Positions 44,151-52,385 of a DNA stretch of 64,000 bases are shown piece by piece. The stretch is from Stenotrophomonas sp046736075. GTDB taxonomy: Bacteria > Pseudomonadota > Gammaproteobacteria > Xanthomonadales > Xanthomonadaceae. A program made the position numbers and the translations under genes. The DNA lies in NCBI RefSeq assembly GCF_046736075.1, contig NZ_CP177163.1, forward strand, positions 4,278,001 to 4,342,000. The letters are read 5' to 3'. Position 1 is the first letter of the stretch. Every line of letters starts with the position of its first letter. A model generated the notes under the pieces. The model was not told the origin of the DNA, did not search any database, and saw only the letters and a list, made by a program, of their open reading frames with translations.

Positions 44151-46304
44151 TCAGCCGGCCGGGTGTCCCGGTGGCGAGAGGTCTTCGTCCGCGCTCCACT
44201 CCGGCGCCACTTCCACCCGTGGCCGCGGATGGTCATGCAGCTGCATGAAGCGCTGCGCGTCCACCGGCCGGCCAAGCAGATAGCCCTGCAGGTAGTCACA
44301 GCCCAGCCGCTCCAGATACGCGCGCTGGCCGGCGGTTTCCACGCCTTCGGCGACAATGTCCATGTCCAGCGCATGGCCCAGGGCGACGATCGCCGAGACG
44401 ATCACCACATCCTCCGAACTGTTTTCCAGGTCGCGCACGAACGCATGGTCGATCTTGATCTCGCTGGCCGGCAGCCGTTTGAGGTACAGCAGACTGGAAT
44501 AGCCGGTACCGAAATCGTCGATGGAGATGCCGACGCCCAGGGTGGCCAGTGACTGCAGCAGCCGCAGGCTGGCTTCCGTGTCGCGCATGACGGTGTTCTC
44601 GGTGATCTCCAGGATCAGCCGGCGCGGGTCCATGCGGTGGGTCTGCAGCACGCGCCGCACTTCCTGCAGCAGGTCCGGCGAACTGAACTGGATCGGCGAC
44701 AGGTTGACCGAGACGGTCCAGCTGTCATGGCCGGCGTCGTGCCACTCGCGCAGCTGGCGGCAGGCCTCGTCCAGGGCCCAGCGTCCGATCTCGTTGATCA
44801 CTCCGCTGCGTTCTGCGAGCCGGATGAAGCGTTCGGGCGGCACCAGGCCGTGCTGTGGATGCCGCCAGCGGATCAGGGCCTCGGCGCCACAGACGGTGTG
44901 GGCCGCCACCCGGGTCTTGGGCTGGTAGTGCAGGAACAGCTGGTCGGTGCCGATCGCCCGGCGCAGGTCGGCGAGGAGCTGGAACTGCTGCTCGGCGCTG
45001 TCGTTCATCCAGTCCGAGAACAGCACCTGCGCATTGCGGCCGGCTTCCTTGGCCTGGTACATCGCCGCGTCGGCGAAGGCCATCAGCTGCCGTTCGCTGG
45101 CGGCATGGTCGGGGCAGATGGCGATGCCGATGCTGGCGGTGACCTGCAGCTCATGGTCGGGCAGCAGCGGCTCGTGGCCGATGGTCTGGATGATGCGGCT
45201 GGCAAGGGCGGCGATGTCCTCGCCGTTGTCGATGCCGACCACCAGCACGAACTCGTCGCCGCCCAACCGTGCGATCACATCATCGGGGCGCAGCAGCTGG
45301 CGGGTGCGCTCGGCCACGGCAACCAGCAGGGCGTCGCCGGTCTGGTGGCCATACGCATCGTTCACCTGCTTGAAGCCGTCCAGGTCCATGAACATCACGG
45401 CGAAGCGGGTGCCGTTGCGCTCTGCCTGGGCCAGCGACTGCTCGATGTGCTGCTGCAGCAGCAGGCGGTTGGGCAGCCGGGTCAGCGGATCGTGCAGGGC
45501 GGCCTGGGTGAGTTCGGCCTGGGCGTCGTAGAGCGAGGTGCGCAGGTCCGAGTTGCGCACGCGCAGCAGGTGCGACTGCATGCGCTGGTCCAGCCAGGAC
45601 ACGACCAGCACGATGGTCAGGATCGAGATGGTGAGCACCAGCACGATCGCCGCCAGCCATTGCGTCTGCAGCCCGTCCTGGCCGGCCGCACCGCAGATGC
45701 TGCCGGCCGGGAAGCGTGCCGCGGCCATGCCGGTGTAGTGCATGCCCACGATCGCCGTGCCCAGCAGAACGGCCGGCGCCAGCCGGTCGCGCAGGCGACG
45801 CTGGCTGCCGCGCAGGCGGAAGGCCACGAACAGGGCTGTCCAGGAGGCGGCCACGGCGATCAGCACGGAGGCCGTGAACCAGACCGGGTCGTACACGATG
45901 CCCGGCTGCATGCGCATCGCGGCCATGCCCAGGTAGTGCATCGAGGCGATGCCGATGCCCATCAACAGCGCTCCCAGCGCCAGCCGCCCATGCGGCAGGG
46001 TGGGCAGCGACACCAGCCACAGGGCGAACACGGAGGAGGCGATTGCCGCCAGCAGCGAGGTGCCGGTGATGGCGATGTCGTAGCCGAGCGGAATCGGCAG
46101 GCGGAAGGCGAGCATGCCGATGAAGTGCATCGACCAGATGCCCAGGCCCATCGCGCAACCGCCACCGGCGAGCCAGAGCGCGGTCTGGCGCCGGGTAGGG
46201 GCGGTGGTGACCCGTGCGGCCATGTCCAGCGCGGTGAAGGACGCCATCACGGCGACCAGCAGCGAAATCAGTACGAGGGACGGGGCGTAGCTGCCTATGA
46301 GCAT
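44151..46304 (-). CDS. MHYT-GGDEF-EAL membrane c-di-GMP enzyme
   Basis: This 717-aa protein has an N-terminal MHYT domain with three metal-binding motifs (SMHFIG, SMHYLG, GMHYTG) over seven TM helices (~1-240), proposed to sense diatomic gases through copper. The GGDEF domain is intact (ARLGGDEFVLV), with HDPLTRLPNR at its start. The EAL domain is intact (CGAEALIRWRHP, LEITEN, IDDFGTGYSS). Both synthesis and breakdown of c-di-GMP are possible. Inside a flagellar cluster it could set local c-di-GMP for YcgR and FleQ. Its 3' end is partly duplicated at 42926. Confidence 0.93.
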   Translation of the reverse strand: MLIGSYAPSLVLISLLVAVMASFTALDMAARVTTAPTRRQTALWLAGGGCAMGLGIWSMHFIGMLAFRLPIPLGYDIAITGTSLLAAIASSVFALWLVSLPTLPHGRLALGALLMGIGIASMHYLGMAAMRMQPGIVYDPVWFTASVLIAVAASWTALFVAFRLRGSQRRLRDRLAPAVLLGTAIVGMHYTGMAAARFPAGSICGAAGQDGLQTQWLAAIVLVLTISILTIVLVVSWLDQRMQSHLLRVRNSDLRTSLYDAQAELTQAALHDPLTRLPNRLLLQQHIEQSLAQAERNGTRFAVMFMDLDGFKQVNDAYGHQTGDALLVAVAERTRQLLRPDDVIARLGGDEFVLVVGIDNGEDIAALASRIIQTIGHEPLLPDHELQVTASIGIAICPDHAASERQLMAFADAAMYQAKEAGRNAQVLFSDWMNDSAEQQFQLLADLRRAIGTDQLFLHYQPKTRVAAHTVCGAEALIRWRHPQHGLVPPERFIRLAERSGVINEIGRWALDEACRQLREWHDAGHDSWTVSVNLSPIQFSSPDLLQEVRRVLQTHRMDPRRLILEITENTVMRDTEASLRLLQSLATLGVGISIDDFGTGYSSLLYLKRLPASEIKIDHAFVRDLENSSEDVVIVSAIVALGHALDMDIVAEGVETAGQRAYLERLGCDYLQGYLLGRPVDAQRFMQLHDHPRPRVEVAPEWSADEDLSPPGHPAG

Positions 46305-46508
46305 GGGTGACTCTCCCTGGCCTGCACGAATGCGATGGCATGGCGTACACCGCCGTGATCACCGAGGGCGCGCAATGGCACCCTCACCGGCAGTCTCCCC
46401 ATGACTCCGATGAAACGAACGCTACCCGTGAAGACTACCGCGATGCCCGGGGGGTCTCGCAAGGGGTGATGCGGCAAACCGTGACGGAACGTGCACCGCG
46501 CCCCGGGC

Positions 46509-47300
46509 TCAGTGCGTTACGCCGTCGGCGGCCTGGAACGCGGCATTGAACAGGCGCTGCACCGGTGGCCCCATCTCCCCGGCCAGCACGGTCAGCAGGA
46601 ACAGGCCGAGCAGCAGGGCGACCGGCAGGCCAAGCTGGATCGGGTTCAGTGCCGGTGCCGCCCGGGCCAGCACGCCAAACGCGAGGTTCACCGCCAGCAT
46701 GGCCACGGTCAGCGGCAGGGCCAGTGTCAGCGCGCCCCGGAACACCTGCAGCAGGAAGGTGGGTGCGGCGCTCAGGAAGGCATCGACGTTAGGCAGCTCG
46801 GCGCCGATCGGCACGGCCTTGTAGCTGTCCATCAGCAGCGAGATCAGCGCGAGGTGTCCGTTGGACGTGAAGAACAGCAGGCCGAACAACAGGTAGAACC
46901 ACTGCCCGATCACGCCGGAGCTGCCACCGCGCAGCGGATCGCTCATCTGCGCGAACGCCAGGCCGGTGCCTTGGGCGACCAGTTCGCCGGCCATCGCACC
47001 GGCCTCGAACACCAGCCGCAGCAGGAAGCCGATCGACACGCCGATCGCCAGTTCGCGCGCGATGCTCAGCACGGTGGCCGCATCGAACCCGGTCCATGCC
47101 GGTACCGGCGGCAGCATCGGCGACAGGGCGATGGCCAGCGCGCCGGCGAGCATCACCCGCACCCGCTGCGGCACCGCACGGGTACCGATCAACGGCATTG
47201 CCATGACCATCGCGCCGATGCGCAGCATGGTCCACAGGATGGTGCCGATCATGCCGAAGGCCTGCAGGCCATCGGCAGCCATCTGGGTGGCCGAATCCAT
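46509..47300 (-). CDS. fliR: FliR, export gate protein
   Basis: This 263-aa FliR has about six hydrophobic helices spread through its length and the central PLRGGSSGVIGQWFYLLFGLLFF region. With FliP and FliQ it forms the conical export-gate core. It is the last gene of the fliL-R operon. The 204-bp gap to the GGDEF-EAL start (46305-46508) shows no clear terminator or promoter. Confidence 0.93.
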   Translation of the reverse strand: MDSATQMAADGLQAFGMIGTILWTMLRIGAMVMAMPLIGTRAVPQRVRVMLAGALAIALSPMLPPVPAWTGFDAATVLSIARELAIGVSIGFLLRLVFEAGAMAGELVAQGTGLAFAQMSDPLRGGSSGVIGQWFYLLFGLLFFTSNGHLALISLLMDSYKAVPIGAELPNVDAFLSAAPTFLLQVFRGALTLALPLTVAMLAVNLAFGVLARAAPALNPIQLGLPVALLLGLFLLTVLAGEMGPPVQRLFNAAFQAADGVTH

Positions 47301-47313
47301 CGTGCGTGCCTGC

Positions 47314-47583
47314 CTAGCCGATGAGGTGGGGAATGCGCTGGAACAGCAGCGTGGTGTATTCCACCAGGTGGCCGATCAGCAGGCTGCCCAGCGCGAACAG
47401 GACCGCTGTCAGCGCGGCGGCCTTGGCCACGAAGGCGATGGTGGGCTCGTTGAGCTGGGTGGCAGCCTGCACCACGCCGACCACCACGCCAACGATCAGC
47501 ACGGTGAGCAGCAGCGGGCCGGCAACCCACAACACGGTGATCAGGCCACCGCGCAGTTCGGTAAGGGCGAGTTCGGGCGTCAT
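47314..47583 (-). CDS. fliQ: FliQ, export gate protein
   Basis: This 89-aa protein has two TM helices (~17-37 and ~53-73) and the family motif ALTELRGGLITVLWVAGPLL, with NEPTIAFVAK in the loop. Four copies join the FliPQR complex. It lies 7 bp downstream of fliP and 13 bp upstream of fliR. Confidence 0.93.
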   Translation of the reverse strand: MTPELALTELRGGLITVLWVAGPLLLTVLIVGVVVGVVQAATQLNEPTIAFVAKAAALTAVLFALGSLLIGHLVEYTTLLFQRIPHLIG

Positions 47584-47590
47584 GGCAACC

Positions 47591-48373
47591 TCAGACCGCG
47601 TTGAAGCTGGCGGCGAGGGTGCCCACCACCAGGACCCAGCCGTCGACCAGCACGAACAACAGGATCTTGAACGGGGCCGAGACCAGCATCGGCGACAGCA
47701 TCATCATGCCCATCGACATCAGCACGCTGGCCACGACCAGGTCGATGATCACGAACGGGATGAAGATCAGGAAGCCGATCTCGAAGGCGGTCTTCAGCTC
47801 GCTGGTGACGAACGAGGCGACCAGCACCGGGAACGGAATCGCATCCGGGCTGGCGTAGGTGCCGTGGCCAGCCATGCCGGCAAAGGTCATCAGGTCGGTT
47901 TCGCGGATCTGCGCCAGCATGAAGGCGCGCAACGGCTGGGTGGTCAGCGTCCAGGCGGTCTGGAAGTCGATCTCACCATTGAGGTAGGGCGCCATGCCGC
48001 TGCCCCAGGCCTTCTGCCACACCGGCAGCATCACCATCGCGGTCAGGAACAGGGCCAGGCCGAGCAGCACCTGGTTGGACGGGGTCTGTCCGGTGCCCAG
48101 TGCCTGGCGCAGCAGGCCCAGCACGATGATGATGCGGGTGAACGCGGTCAGCACCAGCAGCATCGACGGGATCAGCGTGATCGCCGTCATCAGCAGCAGC
48201 GTCTGCAGCGGCAGGCTCACCGGCTGGCCGCCGATCTTGCCGACGTTCACGTCCGGCAGCGACGGCGTACCGGGCAGGCCGGGGGCGGCCCAGGCCAGTG
48301 CCGGCAGCGCGCACAGGGCCAGCAGCATCAGCAGGGGCAGGTAATGGGTCCAGGATTTACGAGGGCCACGCAT
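47591..48373 (-). CDS. fliP: FliP, export gate protein
   Basis: This 260-aa FliP carries a cleavable signal peptide (MRGPRKSWTHYLPLLMLLALCALPALAWA). The signature regions are SMLLVLTAFTRIIIVLGLLRQALGTGQTPSNQVLLGLALFLT (split by helices) and IPFVIIDLVVASVLMSMGMMML. Five copies surround FliQ/FliR. The start chosen at 48373 lies 2 bp after the fliO stop; the upstream extension has no support. Confidence 0.94.
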   Translation of the reverse strand: MRGPRKSWTHYLPLLMLLALCALPALAWAAPGLPGTPSLPDVNVGKIGGQPVSLPLQTLLLMTAITLIPSMLLVLTAFTRIIIVLGLLRQALGTGQTPSNQVLLGLALFLTAMVMLPVWQKAWGSGMAPYLNGEIDFQTAWTLTTQPLRAFMLAQIRETDLMTFAGMAGHGTYASPDAIPFPVLVASFVTSELKTAFEIGFLIFIPFVIIDLVVASVLMSMGMMMLSPMLVSAPFKILLFVLVDGWVLVVGTLAASFNAV

Positions 48374-48374
48374 G

Positions 48375-48776
48375 TCAGGAGTCCTTGCGCAGCCGCTGTT
48401 GCAGCATCTGCGCGAAATTCGGCAAGTGTTTGAAGTCCGGCAGCCGCGTCGGGGCGGGCGGCGGCAGGGGTTCGGGCAGGCGGTGCAGGGCGTTGATGCC
48501 ACCGGCAGTCACGCCGAGCAGCAGCTGCTCGCCGTTGACCTCCACGACCACCACGCGCTCTTTGGCGCCAACGGTCAGGCTGGCCACCACGCGCAGGCCT
48601 TCGGCAGGGCGGAAGCCGCTGCCCGGCATGCGCTTGAGCAGCCAGCCCAGGCCGACGATCAGGGCCAGCACCGCCAGCAGCGCCAGCACGGCACCGAACA
48701 TGCTCGGCGCGGCGGCGGCGTGCTGGCCCACCTTGGCGGTGGTGGTGCCGGCGGCGATCAGCGCCCAGGCACTCAA
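48375..48776 (-). CDS. fliO: FliO, export gate assembly factor
   Basis: This 133-aa protein has one TM helix (~24-46, PSMFGAVLALLAVLALIVGLGWLLKR) and a small cytoplasmic beta domain (LRVVASLTVGAKERVVVVEVNGEQLLLGVTAGGINALHRL, shown in parts), typical of FliO. It helps FliP oligomerise. It overlaps fliN by 4 nt. Confidence 0.88.
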   Translation of the reverse strand: MSAWALIAAGTTTAKVGQHAAAAPSMFGAVLALLAVLALIVGLGWLLKRMPGSGFRPAEGLRVVASLTVGAKERVVVVEVNGEQLLLGVTAGGINALHRLPEPLPPPAPTRLPDFKHLPNFAQMLQQRLRKDS

Positions 48777-49111
48777 CGCAGTCTCCGGATCCGTTCGCTC
48801 GGGCTGACCACGTCGGTCAGGCGCACGCCGAATCGATCGTTGATGACCACCACTTCGCCGTGGGCGATCAGGGTGCCGTTGACGAACACGTCCAGCGACT
48901 CGCCGGCACCGCGCTCCAGTTCCACCACCGAGCCCTGGTTGAGCTGCAGCAGGTTGCGGATCGGCAGACGCGCGCGACCCACTTCCAGCGACAGCGTGAC
49001 CGGCACATCGAGGATCACATCCAGGTTGAGGTCGGTGCTGCCGGGGATCTCGTCGGACTGCAGGTTGGTGAACTGTGCCGGTGCCGGCTCGTTGGTTTCG
49101 ATGTCGTTCAT
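48773..49111 (-). CDS. fliN: FliN, C-ring switch protein
   Basis: This 112-aa SpoA-domain protein has an N-terminal variable ~25 residues and the domain from DVPVTLSLEVGRARLPIRNLL through VVINDRFGVRLTDVVSPSERI. It is the distal C-ring component and docks the FliH-FliI complex. It overlaps fliM by 4 nt. Confidence 0.95.
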   Translation of the reverse strand: MNDIETNEPAPAQFTNLQSDEIPGSTDLNLDVILDVPVTLSLEVGRARLPIRNLLQLNQGSVVELERGAGESLDVFVNGTLIAHGEVVVINDRFGVRLTDVVSPSERIRRLR

Positions 49112-50115
49112 TGCGGGTCTTCCTGGATTACGGGAACGCGCGGGCGGACGCCCGGGGGGTGGGTGGCGGTGATCTTCACTGCGTTGCTGCCGTTGGCGAT
49201 GCCGAATTCGCCGGTGAACACCGGGATGTTCTCCACGCACACCGGCACCTGCGCCGGCAGCTCGATCGGCAGGATGTCGCCGATCTTCAGCCGGGTCAGT
49301 TCGCGCAGGCTCATGCGCTTGCTGGCCAGCACGCTGGACAGGGTGACCTCGGCGATGTTGAGCTGTTCGCGCAGCATCACGCCCCAGCTGGCATCGCGGT
49401 CGTTGCGGTCGCTCTGGATGCCGGCATCGAGCAGTTCGCGGATCGGCTCGAGCATCGAGTAGGGCAGGGTGACGTGGATGTCGCCGCCGCCGCCGTCGAG
49501 TTCGACATGCAGCCGGCAGACCACCACGTATTCGCGCGGCGTCACGATGTTGGCGAAGTGCGGGTTGATCTCGGAGTTGATGTACTCCAGCTCCACGTCC
49601 ATCACCGGTGCCCACGCTTCCTGCAGGTCGGCGAAGGTCTGCTTGAGCAGCAGGTGGATGACCCGCATTTCCGTGGCGGTGAATTCGCGGCCTTCGATAC
49701 GGGTCGGGTAGCGCCCGTCGCCGCCGAAGAAGTTGTCGACGATGGCGAACACCAGCGTCGGCTCGAACACGATCAGCCCGGTACCACGCAGGGGCTTGAA
49801 GCGGATCAGGTTCAGGTTGGTCGGCACGTACAGCGAGTGCATGTAATCGTTGAACTTGATCAGCTCGATGCCGCGCACCGACAGCTCGGCCGAACGCCGG
49901 ATCAGGTTGAACAGGCCGATCCGCCACAGGCGGGCGAAGCGCTCGTTGACCATCTCGAGGGTCGGCATGCGACCGCGGATGATGCGGTCCTGGCTGGCGA
50001 AATCGTAGGAGCGCGCCTCGCCGGGGGGCGCTGCATCGATATCGGTCTCCACCGCACCGGAGTCCACGCCGTGCAGCAGGGCATCGATCTCGTCCTGGGA
50101 AAGCAGGTCATTCAT
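49108..50115 (-). CDS. fliM: FliM, C-ring switch protein
   Basis: This 335-aa FliM starts with the CheY-P binding peptide LSQDEIDALL (residues 5-14). The middle domain (DNFFGGDGRYPTRIEGREFTATEMR, VMDVELEYINSEINPHFANI) binds FliG, and a C-terminal SpoA domain follows. It receives CheY-P from the classical CheY at 32795. Confidence 0.95.
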   Translation of the reverse strand: MNDLLSQDEIDALLHGVDSGAVETDIDAAPPGEARSYDFASQDRIIRGRMPTLEMVNERFARLWRIGLFNLIRRSAELSVRGIELIKFNDYMHSLYVPTNLNLIRFKPLRGTGLIVFEPTLVFAIVDNFFGGDGRYPTRIEGREFTATEMRVIHLLLKQTFADLQEAWAPVMDVELEYINSEINPHFANIVTPREYVVVCRLHVELDGGGGDIHVTLPYSMLEPIRELLDAGIQSDRNDRDASWGVMLREQLNIAEVTLSSVLASKRMSLRELTRLKIGDILPIELPAQVPVCVENIPVFTGEFGIANGSNAVKITATHPPGVRPRVPVIQEDPQ

Positions 50116-50124
50116 GGCATGCCC

Positions 50125-50655
50125 TTACTGGGTCACGAAACTGGTGAACAGCAGTTCGTCGGCGCCCTTGGTGCCGGTCTCGGCCTTGAGCAGCTTCTGC
50201 ACTTCGGCCAGCGAGTCGGCCTGCAGGCGCTCCTTGCCGGCGCGGTCGGCGATCTGCGCCGGCTCGACCTGCGAGAACAGCATCAGCAGCTTGGCGCGGA
50301 TGGCCGGTGTGTGAACCTTGATCGCTTCCATTGCGGCCGGATCGCGGGTCATCAGCTGCACTTCCACCTGCAGGTAGCGCGGACCGTCGAAGGACCCGTT
50401 CAGGTTGACCACGAACGGCGGCTCCAGGCCGAAGTACTGCGCCGGGGCCGGCACGCCCTTGCTGGCGGTGGCCTTGGTCGGCTTTTCGTCATGCTTGGAC
50501 TGGGTGAAGTACCACACACCACCGCCGGCGGCACCGGCGGCGAGCACCGCGACCAGGGCGGTGATCAGAAGCGGACTGCGCGGCTTGGCGGCCTTGTCCT
50601 TTTCGGCGGATTTCTTGGTTTTGTCGGCGGCTGCGGCCACGAGGGGAAGCTCCAT
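50125..50655 (-). CDS. fliL: FliL, stator-associated membrane protein
   Basis: This 176-aa protein has a Lys-rich cytoplasmic N-terminus, one TM helix (~29-50) and a periplasmic stomatin-like domain (YFGLEPPFVVNLNG, RYLQVEVQLMTRDPAAMEAI, LLMLFSQV). FliL rings support the stator. It is first in fliL-M-N-O-P-Q-R. AGGA is ~10 nt upstream of the ATG. The sigma-54 site predicts a very short leader. Confidence 0.9.
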   Translation of the reverse strand: MELPLVAAAADKTKKSAEKDKAAKPRSPLLITALVAVLAAGAAGGGVWYFTQSKHDEKPTKATASKGVPAPAQYFGLEPPFVVNLNGSFDGPRYLQVEVQLMTRDPAAMEAIKVHTPAIRAKLLMLFSQVEPAQIADRAGKERLQADSLAEVQKLLKAETGTKGADELLFTSFVTQ

Positions 50656-50674
50656 TGGATTGCTTCCTGGCTAC

Positions 50675-50691
50675 ATGCAAAGGGTGTGCCT
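50675..50691 (-). promoter_or_regulatory. Sigma-54 promoter of fliLMNOPQR
   Basis: Minus strand AGGCACACCCTTTGCAT, with GG-N10-GC and a close match to TGGCACG-N4-TTGCW. The predicted start is near 50665, 10 nt upstream of fliL. Confidence 0.75.
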
Positions 50692-50751
50692 GAATGGCTC
50701 CGGCCGCGCTTGCCGGAAAATTGACGGCCCGGTACCGCTTGCGGGCGCCGG

Positions 50752-50772
50752 GTGCCGACCGCTGGTCGGCAC
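50752..50772. repeat. Palindrome after fliK (degenerate SMAG-like)
   Basis: GTGCCGACCGCTGGTCGGCAC is a near-perfect palindrome, 4 bp past the fliK stop (minus strand). It lacks the GTAG tip and a T tract. It probably acts as a 3'-end stabilising hairpin or weak terminator. Confidence 0.65.
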
Positions 50773-50775
50773 GCG

Positions 50776-51921
50776 TTACGCGTAGGCGTCCACCAGCCCA
50801 CGCTGGCGCATCAGCTGCGCCGGGGAAACAGTGGCATCGGCCAGCGACGGTTCGCCGTCGTCGCCGGTCAGGCCACCACGGCCTTCGCCGGGTTTGCCGT
50901 CCTGCGCGGTCTGCTGCTGGCCCACATCGGCATTGCCAAGCTGGAAGCCCTGCTCGTTGAGCATTTCGCGCAGGCGCGGCAGGCTGGTTTCCAGTGCGTG
51001 GCGGACGTCGGCATGCGCGCTGGTGAAGGCGGCATGGACCTTGTCGCCGTCCAGGTGCAGGCGCACCTCGATCGGGCCAAGGTCGTTCGGGGTGATCTTG
51101 ATGTGTGCATGGCCGATCTTCTGGTCGGCCAGCCAACCGACGCGGGCGCTGATGGCGTCCTCGAAGTCGTCGCCGCCAAGGTGCGGCGTGGCCGTTGGCG
51201 TACCGGTGAAGGGCGCGCCGGGGGCCGCCGTTTTCAGCTCCGCGGCGGCGTGCAGCGCATGCAGCAGCGGGGTCGTCGGCGCATCACCGCCATCGCTGGC
51301 CGTGGTGATCGCCTCGCTGACGGTCTTCAGCAGTTCCGCGTCCGAGGTCATCCCGGTATCGGCTGGCAGCAGCATCGCAGCCGGCTCGGTGCCGGCGTCG
51401 GCGGCAACGGCGAGGGGCGCGGTCGGGGACGTGGGCGCTGCTGCAGGTGCCGTCACAGCGCTGGGCAAGGCGGTCGTGGCCGGCAACGAAGCCGCAGCGG
51501 TGGTCGGCGGCGGGGCGCTGACCTGCGGGTCGATGCCGGCCAGGGCCAGGCCGGCCAGGCCAAGCGGCGGCCACGGCGCGGTGTCGGTGGGTTCACTGCT
51601 GTCCTGCGCGGCAGGCGTTGACGGTGCGGCAGCGGTGGTCTCGACGGCCGCGTCGGCGTCCTTCGGTGACGCGCTGTCGCGGCGGCCGGCCTTCGGGCGG
51701 TCGGCGGCGGTGCCGCGTCCGTCGTTGGCCGTGGGCGTGTCCGCCTTGGGCTTGCCGTCGCCGGCGCCAGCGCGCTTGCCGGTGCTGCCGTCGTTCTTGA
51801 GCAGGGTGTCAAAGTCCCGGCGCGCGTCGCCGGGCGCGTTGTCGCTGCGCGCCGGGGCGCCACCGGTCTTGCCGGTGGCGGCGGGGGCGGGGCTGCCGCC
51901 GAGCACGGCCGGCGGCATCAC
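50776..51921 (-). CDS. fliK: FliK, hook-length control protein
   Basis: This 381-aa protein has a long Ala/Pro/Thr-rich, probably disordered N-terminal ~240 residues that act as the molecular ruler. The C-terminal hook domain is IKITPNDLGPIEVRLHLDGD, HAAFTSAHADVRHALETSLP and LREMLNEQGF. It is secreted and triggers the FlhB specificity switch. A 4-nt overlap links it to fliJ. Two adjacent Mets open the frame, either could be used. Confidence 0.9.
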   Translation of the reverse strand: MMPPAVLGGSPAPAATGKTGGAPARSDNAPGDARRDFDTLLKNDGSTGKRAGAGDGKPKADTPTANDGRGTAADRPKAGRRDSASPKDADAAVETTAAAPSTPAAQDSSEPTDTAPWPPLGLAGLALAGIDPQVSAPPPTTAAASLPATTALPSAVTAPAAAPTSPTAPLAVAADAGTEPAAMLLPADTGMTSDAELLKTVSEAITTASDGGDAPTTPLLHALHAAAELKTAAPGAPFTGTPTATPHLGGDDFEDAISARVGWLADQKIGHAHIKITPNDLGPIEVRLHLDGDKVHAAFTSAHADVRHALETSLPRLREMLNEQGFQLGNADVGQQQTAQDGKPGEGRGGLTGDDGEPSLADATVSPAQLMRQRGLVDAYA

Positions 51922-52382
51922 GGCGTGCCTCCGTTGTCGCCGTCGCTGTCACTGCGCTGGGCCTGGCGGCTGCGGCGCGCGCCGATGTCGTCCATCTCGC
52001 GCTGGTCGCGGCGGTCGATCAGCACCTTCTCCTGCGCCCGGTAGCTGGCGGCCAGCTGTTCCAGCACCTGCTTGTCGCGGCTGGCCAGGATCAGGCGCGC
52101 GCGCTCGGCCTCGACCTTCTCACGGTTGTTGTCCACGGTCTGGCGCTGCTGCGCCACCGCGCTGTCCAGACGGTCCAGGAAGGCGCGGCGGTTCATCAGC
52201 TGGGCCGGGCTGGTGGCCGCCATCTGGGCGTTGGCGTACTCCTCGGCATAGCGACGCAGTTCGTCCAGGCGCGACAGATGGGTGTCGAGCATGCGCTGGC
52301 GTTCGGCCAGGTCACGTGCGACCTCGTCTTCGTGGTCCTGGGCGCGCTTGAGCAGGGGGTCGATTCGCTTGGACTGGATCAT
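51918..52382 (-). CDS. fliJ: FliJ, export chaperone-escort protein
   Basis: This 154-aa protein is almost entirely charged coiled coil (e.g. DHEDEVARDLAERQRMLDTH, VEAERARLILASRDKQVLEQ), with a disordered C-terminal tail rich in Ser/Asp/Gly. It binds FlhA and the FliI ring. It lies 3 bp after fliI and overlaps fliK. Confidence 0.88.
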   Translation of the reverse strand: MIQSKRIDPLLKRAQDHEDEVARDLAERQRMLDTHLSRLDELRRYAEEYANAQMAATSPAQLMNRRAFLDRLDSAVAQQRQTVDNNREKVEAERARLILASRDKQVLEQLAASYRAQEKVLIDRRDQREMDDIGARRSRQAQRSDSDGDNGGTP

Positions 52383-52385
52383 GGG

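Noticed and set aside
46305..46508. Mobile-element remnant at the GGDEF-EAL/fliR border.
   Set aside because: No terminal inverted repeats, target-site duplication or transposase fragment could be seen.
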